Assembly (NCBI RefSeq): GCF_004348685.1
Contig: NZ_SMKO01000033.1
Location: 1 to 61,226, forward strand
DNA length: 61,226 nucleotides
DNA from: Nonomuraea deserti
GTDB lineage: Bacteria > Actinomycetota > Actinomycetes > Streptosporangiales > Streptosporangiaceae
Direction: 5' to 3'
Positions within the stretch are counted from its first letter, which is position 1. Every line of letters starts with the position of its first letter. The notes beneath the pieces were generated by a model. It made no database searches. It saw only the letters and a list, made by a program, of their open reading frames with translations, and had not been told where the DNA came from. Below, piece after piece: positions 50,782 to 58,707 of the stretch. A program made the translations under genes and the position numbers.

Positions 50782-50811
50782 TTGGACGGGTGCTGTTCGG
50801 GCTTGTAGCTT
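50782..50811 (+). promoter_or_regulatory. Candidate housekeeping promoter of rox
   Basis: TTGGAC (50782-50787) and TAGCTT (50806-50811) at 18-bp spacing fit a weak sigma-70-type promoter. It would give a leader of about 140 nt before rox that contains a small ORF and a hairpin. Bases 50487-50781 show no gene. Confidence 0.35.
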
Positions 50812-50848
50812 GCAGTTGACCGTGACACCGCCCGAGGGGGTGAGACCC

Positions 50849-52499
<1,651 letters not shown>

Positions 52500-52729
52500 T
52501 CCCGCCTGGGCAACCGAAAGGCCCCTGAGGAGGATCGGAACGGGCCAGTACCGACTGACCAGTAAGGCTGGAGGCAGCATCAGCCGCGGTGCTCTGACGC
52601 CGGGGCCGGCCTGCGAGGAGGGTCGGCCTCCGGGTGACGACCGGAAGGCGGCGGAAGGGCACCGCGGCATGGATCGGCGCAGGCGGCACATTGAGAGGAT
52701 CTTCCAGAAACTCCCGAGCCAACGAACGG

Positions 52730-53157
52730 TTAGCCAATGCCGGTTACGGCCTGGAGGGCACCTTCGAGGAAATATCCTGGCCGAGGTGCGGCGGCAGTTC
52801 GAGGTCAACGTCTTCGGGACAGTGGCCACCCTGCAGGCGGCTCTGCCCCACATGCGCCGGCGCCGCCGCGGACGGTCCATGACACGCGCCGCGCGGTCCA
52901 TCGACGACTACGACGCGTTGTTCACCCCCATTCGCGAAGCACGGCAGAAGGCGAGCGGGAACCAAGTGGGCAATCCAGCCAAGGCCGGGGAAGCCGTCGT
53001 GCACATCACCTCGGTCGACCAGCCGCCGGCCCATCTCGTCCTGGGTTCGGACGCGCTGCGGCTGGTCACCGCCGCGCGCATGGCCGTGGACGAGGACATC
53101 CGCGCATGGGAGACCCTCCCCCGTACGACCGACTTCGCCGAGGGCGCTCAGCTCTGA
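52730..53157 (+). pseudogene. Short-chain dehydrogenase (SDR), frameshifted and internally deleted
   Basis: ANAGYGLEGTFEE (52733-52771, the SDR NNAG motif) is followed, one frame away, by LAEVRRQFEVNVFGTVATLQ and AALPHMRRRRRG. The normal Ser, YxxxK catalytic segment and about 60 residues are absent; the frame then continues with the SDR C-terminus RSIDDYDALFTPIREARQKA, GNQVGNPAKAGEAVVHITSV and VLGSDALRLVTAARMAVDED. The N-terminal NAD-binding GxxxGxG is also missing. Its stop overlaps the TetR ATG. 52500-52729 shows nothing else that is recognisable. Confidence 0.75.
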
Positions 53158-53588
53158 TGCCCGGCCACCACCCCGCCCGGAGCCGACGTCCCACCGAACG
53201 CAAGGGCGATGTCCGAGAGCGGGCCATTCTGGACACCTGCGAAGCTCTGCTGGCGCAAAAAGGCTACGACGCCATGACCGTCGGCGACATCGCCCAGGGC
53301 GCCGGCATCACCCGCGGCGCCCTGTACTTCTACTTCGGCTCCAAGCAAGAAGTGGTCACGGCACTTGTGGCCCGGACCGTCGCGCACCTGTGGGAGCGGT
53401 CCCGGGCCGCCGCAGAGAGCGACGAGCCGCGCCAGGCTATCGCAGCAGCCATGCAGCGCACGGTCGAGCTGTGGAACGATCACGGCCTGGTCATGCGCAC
53501 GGCCATCGACCTGTCGTTGACCGTGCCGGAGATCGGCGAGTTGTGGAACCATACCGCTGACTTGTTCAGCCGACTGCACCGTTGCTGA
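53157..53588 (+). CDS. TetR-family regulator, C-terminally truncated
   Basis: 143 aa instead of about 190-200. KGDVRERAILDTCEALLAQK, DAMTVGDIAQGAGITRGALYFYFGSKQEVVTAL is an intact TetR HTH, and part of the ligand domain follows (GLVMRTAIDLSLTVPEIGEL). After WNHTADLFSRLHRC a stop occurs where one or two dimerisation helices should follow. The truncation coincides with the fusion to an unrelated remnant starting at about 53590. DNA binding may be lost because dimerisation needs the missing helices. Confidence 0.7.
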   Translation: MPGHHPARSRRPTERKGDVRERAILDTCEALLAQKGYDAMTVGDIAQGAGITRGALYFYFGSKQEVVTALVARTVAHLWERSRAAAESDEPRQAIAAAMQRTVELWNDHGLVMRTAIDLSLTVPEIGELWNHTADLFSRLHRC

Positions 53589-53589
53589 C

Positions 53590-54000
53590 GACCAGGCCGA
53601 GGCGGAGGTCAACGCGTCCTGTATCACCGCGGCTCCTGAGGAACTCCTGACCGCGACAGCCCGGCTGGTGCTCGGAGAGGAGCAGGCACGGGCCCAGTTC
53701 GAAGCCGAGCCGACAGCCTTCCGCTGGATCTTCTATCGAGGCGGCAACGACGTCTGGGTGCGGCTGCTTCAGTTGCCCGATGGCCGCCGTCATGACAACG
53801 CCGGCACCGAGATCTGGTCGAGCCGGCAAACGATCGACACCCTGGCCAGAGCCGTCATCCGCTGTTTCGACAACGTCGCGCGACGTTATGACGAAGGCGG
53901 ATACCACGGAAAGTGGGGAGCACCATTCCCTCGACTCGAACTCGAAGCCCTCAGGACTGCATGGCGCAACCACACCGCAGTCCCGTCCCAGCCCGAATAG
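53590..54000 (+). pseudogene. C-terminal part of a conserved actinobacterial protein of unknown function
   Basis: Open frame VNASCITAAPEELLTATARL, FEAEPTAFRWIFYRGGNDVW, RLLQLPDGRRHDNAGTEIWS and RLELEALRTAWRNHTAVPSQ, stop at 54000. It has the look of a small immunity-type or effector-associated actinobacterial protein (HDNAGTEIWSS is a memorable block), but the N-terminal 30-40 residues and start codon are missing. A GTG at 53668 could start a 110-residue product. It joins the truncated TetR at a recombination point. Confidence 0.5.
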
Positions 54001-54585
54001 CTGCTCCCACCTGTGAAGTTGCAGCCGAACCACGCATATGTGGCTCGAACATGTGCGCTTTGCCGAAGCTGTCGTTGGAAGCGATGGCCGGACTGTTCCT
54101 TTCCTCGCGTTCGGTCAGAACCTGGAAAAGCAACCCGGTGCCGGTTTCGTCAAGAACCGAACCGGCGGGGCGGGGCGCGGAGGCAGTTTCCGCCTATGGC
54201 CCGGCCGGCCCCTGACGAGACGGAGCCTCCCGCCGGACAACGGAAGGCCCCGGCGTCGCGCCTACAGCTCCCCGCGCTCGCCGAGCGGCGGCTCCGCTAT
54301 CCGGTTTCCGGGCCGGTGGGGTTGTGTGATGGCCAAGGGTCGTGGCGCTTCACCTGGCGATCGGTTGGCTGGTGAGCAGGGGCCGGACTTTTTGAGCAGC
54401 AGGTCGAGGAAGCGCGGCGGCACAAGAAGGGCTGGAAGGCGCACAACTTGCTGGGCACCAGTCGCTGGAACGGCACAGCTTGGGACCGCCAAGAGGTCAA
54501 CCACCGGTTCGCCGTGCTCGGCCAGCAGTGCGGCAGGGTGGCCACCAGGCAAAGGCGGCCGTCATCGGCCAGTAGAGTGATCACG
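54001..54585. other. Intergenic stretch without a supported gene
   Basis: No frame has recognisable similarity or a convincing start. A short coding-like run, KKGWKAHNLLGTSRWNGTAW (about 54425-54485, plus strand), may be another gene remnant, but I cannot identify it. Confidence 0.4.
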
Positions 54586-55638
54586 ATGATGGACGCGCGG
54601 TTGACCAGCCACTGTGACGTTTCCACGGCCCTGGCCCGCTACGGCGACCGGGAGCTGGCCGAGCTGCTGGAGCGCGAGGCCGTGCCCCTCGGCACCGGCA
54701 TCGGCGGGGCGTCCGCGCGGCTCGAGGTCGGCGGCACCTCCGTCTTCGTCAAACGCGTGCCCCTCACCGAGCCCGAATTGCGCCACCCGCACTCGACGGC
54801 CGACCTGTTCGGGCTGCCGCCTTTCTGCCAGTACGGCATCGGCTCGCCCGGCTTCGGCGCCTGGCGCGAGCTGGCCGCGCACACGATGACCACCGAGTGG
54901 GTGCTGACCGGCCGGTTCCCCGGCTTCCCCCTGCTGTATCACTGGCGGGTGCTGCCCAACGCCGAGCCCGCCCCGCTATACGGGGAGCTGGCCGACATCG
55001 ATCGGGCCGTCACCTTCTGGGAGGGCGCGCCCGGCGTGCGCCGCCGACTCCAGGCGCTTGCAGAGGCTCCGGCGAGCCTGACGCTCTTCCTGGAGTACTT
55101 TCCCCACACCCTGCACCAGTGGCTGGACGAGCGGGTGCGCGCGGGCGACGCCGACCGCGCCTGCGCCCTTGCGGACCAGAGGCTGCGTGAGGCCGTGTCC
55201 TTCATGAACGCGAGCGGCCTCCTGCATTTCGACGCGCACTTCGAGAACATCCTCACCGACGGGCGCCGCTTCTACCTGACCGACTTCGGGCAGGCCGTGT
55301 CGACCCGGTTCGACCTGTCAGAGGAGGAACAGGCCTTCTATCGCCGGCACCTCACCTTTGACCGCACCTACACGCTGACGTACCTGGTGAACTGGCTGGC
55401 CCGCGCCTTCCACGGCGCTGACTGGCCGGGGCGTCGCGAACTGGTGCGGGAATGGGCGGCGGGAGAGCGGCCGGCCGACGTGCCCGGCGGGGTCGCGGCC
55501 CTGCTGTCGCGGCACAGCCCGCTGGCCACCGTGCTGAACGACTTTTACCACGAGCTGCAGAGTGAGAGCAGGAAGACGCCGTACCCGCTGGAGGAGATCC
55601 GCCAGATTGCCGAACGGCACGCCCTGCCGCTCGAGTAA
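54586..55638 (+). CDS. Protein-kinase-fold phosphotransferase of unknown substrate
   Basis: 350 aa. Lys57 in TSVFVKRVPL fits the ATP-binding lysine; the catalytic loop is LLHFDAHFENIL (His214, Asp216, Asn221), followed by Asp233 in YLTDFGQAVS (DFG). An overall APH/ChoK-like family with a non-canonical N-lobe (PLGTGIGGASARLEVGG). Possible substrates are antibiotics, small alcohols or sugars. ATG 54586 or 54589; the Shine-Dalgarno is weak. Isolated gene, convergent with the nucleotidyltransferase. Confidence 0.75.
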   Translation: MMDARLTSHCDVSTALARYGDRELAELLEREAVPLGTGIGGASARLEVGGTSVFVKRVPLTEPELRHPHSTADLFGLPPFCQYGIGSPGFGAWRELAAHTMTTEWVLTGRFPGFPLLYHWRVLPNAEPAPLYGELADIDRAVTFWEGAPGVRRRLQALAEAPASLTLFLEYFPHTLHQWLDERVRAGDADRACALADQRLREAVSFMNASGLLHFDAHFENILTDGRRFYLTDFGQAVSTRFDLSEEEQAFYRRHLTFDRTYTLTYLVNWLARAFHGADWPGRRELVREWAAGERPADVPGGVAALLSRHSPLATVLNDFYHELQSESRKTPYPLEEIRQIAERHALPLE

Positions 55639-55920
55639 AGGTCACCCACCGCTTGAGGGAGCCGCACACGATCGGGGACGACGCTCCGCTCGGGTGAAGC
55701 TCACTCGCCGCGACGGTCCTCGCCTCAACGTCCAGGACCTTGCCCTGGCCAACCGCAGATTATCTGGGTTTGATCAAGCGCACTGGGTGGTCAGCCGCTT
55801 GAAGGGTTGTAAGGCACGCAAGGCAACGGCTGGCCTCGCTGCCGCGCCTGGCCCAGGACTAGATCCACAATTCCGGGACCTGTTGATGACCAACTGGGAC
55901 CTTTCCCCTGTGGTGCGGGA

Positions 55921-55944
55921 GTATGCGGCCGTCAGGCCGCGTAC
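55921..55944. terminator. Hairpin between convergent genes
   Basis: GTATGCGGCC GTCA GGCCGCGTAC forms a 10-bp stem with one mismatch and a 4-nt loop, 19 bp from the end of the nucleotidyltransferase gene. No U-tract on either side. It could terminate the leftward transcript. The rest of 55639-55962 shows no gene. Confidence 0.5.
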
Positions 55945-55962
55945 TCGAGTAGTGGTGTGGCG

Positions 55963-56688
55963 TCAGTCCAGGGTCTCCTCCACGAGGTCGAGGTAGGCGT
56001 GTCCGGCGGTGATGTCGCCTGGTCGGCCGAGCGCCGCGAAACTGTCCAGCAGCTCGCGCAGCGTGGCGAGGTGGTCCTGCCAGGAGGCGCCGGGCGCGTA
56101 GGGGCATTCGAGGATCTCGAAAATCCGGGCGGTGTCCGGGGAACGGCGGGCAATCCGCTTGCCCGCGACAGGGACCATCGCCAGCCGCACCAGCTGGTGC
56201 TCGATGGGCTCCTTGGGGGTCTGCGGCTCGTGTTCGCCGGCGCTGAGCAGCTCAGCGAAGGTGGCAGGGAGCCGGTCGAAGCCCTGCCGATCCAGGACAA
56301 GCACGCTGTCGGCCGGCCATCCGGCCCGCGAGATCGGGTGAACATACCAGTCCACCTGGAGCGGAAGCCCGTCGACAACGTAGCCCAGACCGAGCGCCCT
56401 GGTGCCGCGAGGACCGTTGTGGCGACCGTCGAAGGCCACCGTCAGGACCCCCGGCCCGGAAGGCAGACGGCCTGGCACCGCGTAGTCGTCAAGGTGTGTG
56501 TCGTCCACGAACACCAGCAGGTCGATGTCGCTCCAGTCGTCAGCCCGGCCCGCGCCGAGCGACCCGACCAGAGCGGCGCCCGCCACTCCGGGGTCGTCGT
56601 GGAGGCCGGCGGTCGCAGCGCTGAGCCACCGGGACCGGATGTCAGCGAGACGGGGAACCGGCGGCACCGTGCTGTTGTCCGTGCTCAT
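55963..56688 (-). CDS. Nucleotidyltransferase-domain protein
   Basis: 241 aa. GAALVGSLGAGRADDWSDID (Gly-Ser at 42-43 and Asp54-x-Asp56) is the Pol-beta-type NTase motif; LQVDWYVHPISRAGW carries the third acidic residue (QVDW). The C-terminal helical half (GHAYLDLVEETLD) resembles that of aminoglycoside adenylyltransferases and related kanamycin-nucleotidyltransferase-like proteins. It transfers a nucleoside monophosphate to an unknown acceptor. ATG at 56688. Confidence 0.75.
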   Translation of the reverse strand: MSTDNSTVPPVPRLADIRSRWLSAATAGLHDDPGVAGAALVGSLGAGRADDWSDIDLLVFVDDTHLDDYAVPGRLPSGPGVLTVAFDGRHNGPRGTRALGLGYVVDGLPLQVDWYVHPISRAGWPADSVLVLDRQGFDRLPATFAELLSAGEHEPQTPKEPIEHQLVRLAMVPVAGKRIARRSPDTARIFEILECPYAPGASWQDHLATLRELLDSFAALGRPGDITAGHAYLDLVEETLD

Positions 56689-56812
56689 CCAGACATTTCA
56701 ACGCCCCGAGCGAAGCGGCGGCAACTCATCAAGGTCGTCAAGAGGTCCATAAGCCGCGGGCAATGGCACCGCCGGACGCGCCGGGCGGTGCAGCCGCCGT
56801 CTGCGGGAGCAT

Positions 56813-56980
56813 TCAGCAGCGCAGGCGGGCGATGTAGCCGGGGCCATTCGGGTCGTGGTCCAGGGCCTCCAGGGTCCACGCCGACTCGGCGACGGCGGCC
56901 GCGAGTTCGTCCGGTGTCGCGAGCCAGTAATCGAACCACGGCGTCGTCGTCGCACCCAGACGATCGACGGTCAGGCCCCG
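56813..56980 (-). pseudogene. C-terminal fragment of a SAM-dependent methyltransferase
   Basis: Minus strand, LTVDRLGATTTPWFDYWLAT, PDELAAAVAESAWTLEALDH and DPNGPGYIARLRC, then stop. PWFDYWLATPxELAxxVxxxxWxxE is the end of small actinobacterial class I methyltransferases that follow a SAM-binding core; the core is absent here. The flanking parts of 56689-57188 show no gene. Confidence 0.55.
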
Positions 56981-57188
56981 CGGTGGCTTTCTGCCGTATT
57001 CCGGCCAAGCCCCTGGCTGGCACCCCGCCCAGAAGCCGGATCGTCCAGCCACCGCCGGCCCACCCGGATGCCTGCCCGCCCGCCCTTCTCGGACCGGCTG
57101 GACAGGCACCTGCAAGGCTCGACCGTTGCGGAGCCGCGCCGGCCGCTCAGTTCCGCCGCAATGCCCACCTCGTGGCCGACGCCGCAGG

Positions 57189-58328
57189 TCACGGGTTGTT
57201 CCGCAGCACTCCCGTCAACCGGTCATAGCGGTAGACCCGCACGCTGGAGTCGGCGCGGTCCTGCAGCCCCTCGACCCGCACGACGAGCACGCCCTGGCGA
57301 ACTCGGTCCTCGGTACTGATGCGGAGCCACGGCTCGCCGTCACGCAGCGCGGTGACATCCTCCACCAGACCGTCCCCGCGCCCCGCCGCGATGGCGTACG
57401 TACGGCCCTGCGGCGAAGCGATGTCGATGCCACCGTCCTGCCGGAGGGTGAACGTGACAACGAGATTGCCACGGCCGCCGTTCGCGTCACCCACGAAGTC
57501 GTACAGCGGCGCCGGATCGCCCACGTAGTACTTCAGCCGGCCCAAGCCGGTGACGTCCATGCCGTTGTAGAAGTTACGACCGGACGGGTCGAGCCAGAAA
57601 TGCGGGTTGTGGGTGGGCGCACTGAAGTCCGGGCCGGAGTTGTACGAAATGTGCCAGTGCGGAGGGTTGTCGGCGTGCAACGTGTTGTTGGTCTCGATAC
57701 CCATCAGCACGAACCGATGTCCCTTCGCCGCGGCGACGTCGACCATGCCGGAATCCCGCAGGATGGTGTGAGCCGCGACGAGCTGGTGAATCACCGATGC
57801 GACCGGACCTGCCGGCCACGGCACCGTCGTCCACGGACCCGCGGCGCGGTCAGGATCGTTGTGCTCGATCCGCCAGTTCATGCCTGGCGAGACGTCGGGA
57901 TGGCTCCAGACTTGGAGCGTCGGCTGGTTGGCGTCGGGCGAAGACTGCGTCATCGGCAGCGTGAACGACCAGCTGTGCCTGTCGCCGGGAACGCGACGCA
58001 GCTTCAGCCGCGTGTCCTGGTGGACGACGGCCTCGACACGCTCATCCGGCCAGCGAACGGTGACCTCTATACCCGCGGCGTCCCGCGGGCCCTGTACGAA
58101 CGTGTAGTACTCCGCGCGGGAAGCCACGGAGTACTTCTCACCGGGCAGGATCTCGTAACCGGCGGGCAGCACGACCTCGGGCCGGCTGGGTTCGCCGGGC
58201 CGGCTACGCACGACGCGGAAGGCCGCGTAGGCCGTCTCCGCCGCCGAAGCGGCACCGGCCAGGACGACCGACAGGCCGACAGCGGGCACGCCGGCCAATA
58301 ATGCTCGGCGAGAGAAGAAACCGGACAT
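57189..58328 (-). CDS. Tat-exported protein of unknown function
   Basis: 379 aa. Twin-arginine signal SRRALLAGVPAVGLSVVLAG (Arg7-Arg8) with cleavage near AASA. The mature protein is rich in Trp, His and Asn: NWRIEHNDPDRAAGPWTTVP, NNTLHADNPPHWHISYNSGP and THNPHFWLDPSGRNFYNGMD. The HWHISYN segment might bind a metal, which would explain Tat export (inference). ATG at 58328 preferred over the upstream GTG 58349 because GAGAGGA lies 9 bp before it. Family not recognised. Confidence 0.65.
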   Translation of the reverse strand: MSGFFSRRALLAGVPAVGLSVVLAGAASAAETAYAAFRVVRSRPGEPSRPEVVLPAGYEILPGEKYSVASRAEYYTFVQGPRDAAGIEVTVRWPDERVEAVVHQDTRLKLRRVPGDRHSWSFTLPMTQSSPDANQPTLQVWSHPDVSPGMNWRIEHNDPDRAAGPWTTVPWPAGPVASVIHQLVAAHTILRDSGMVDVAAAKGHRFVLMGIETNNTLHADNPPHWHISYNSGPDFSAPTHNPHFWLDPSGRNFYNGMDVTGLGRLKYYVGDPAPLYDFVGDANGGRGNLVVTFTLRQDGGIDIASPQGRTYAIAAGRGDGLVEDVTALRDGEPWLRISTEDRVRQGVLVVRVEGLQDRADSSVRVYRYDRLTGVLRNNP

Positions 58329-58598
58329 GAGGACGTTCCTCTCAATCACATCTGGGGCTGGGCCGTCCGTCGCGCAGGGGGCACGCCTTCATCTTCCGTC
58401 TCGTACCTACCAGCGAAACCTCCCCCTCTCGAACGTTCGGTGAACAGGGGAGCATCTTCCCACGCCCCTTACAGCCCTGCTCAAGACCCGCACGGGCCGG
58501 TCTCCGATCGAGATGAGCGGACGAGTTCCCACGCTGGCGTCGTGCGGTCGGTCCTCAGCATCCCCACCGTCCCACCAGGCGGGCTTCGGTGTTGGAGG

Positions 58599-58627
58599 CA
58601 CGGGCGGAGCCCGTGTTTGTCTTTTTG
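58599..58627 (+). terminator. Intrinsic-type terminator on the plus strand
   Basis: CACGGGC GGA GCCCGTG followed by TTTGTCTTTTTG: a 7-bp GC stem with a T-rich tail on the plus strand. No plus-strand gene ends here; the nearest upstream gene is on the opposite strand. The gap 58350-58707 has no supported coding region. Confidence 0.6.
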
Positions 58628-58707
58628 TTGTGTTGGCGATGTTTTCAGCTACCCGGCGCCCTTTACAATGTAGATTCTTAAGTGGTCATCGCTGTCCCGG
58701 GGTCCCG

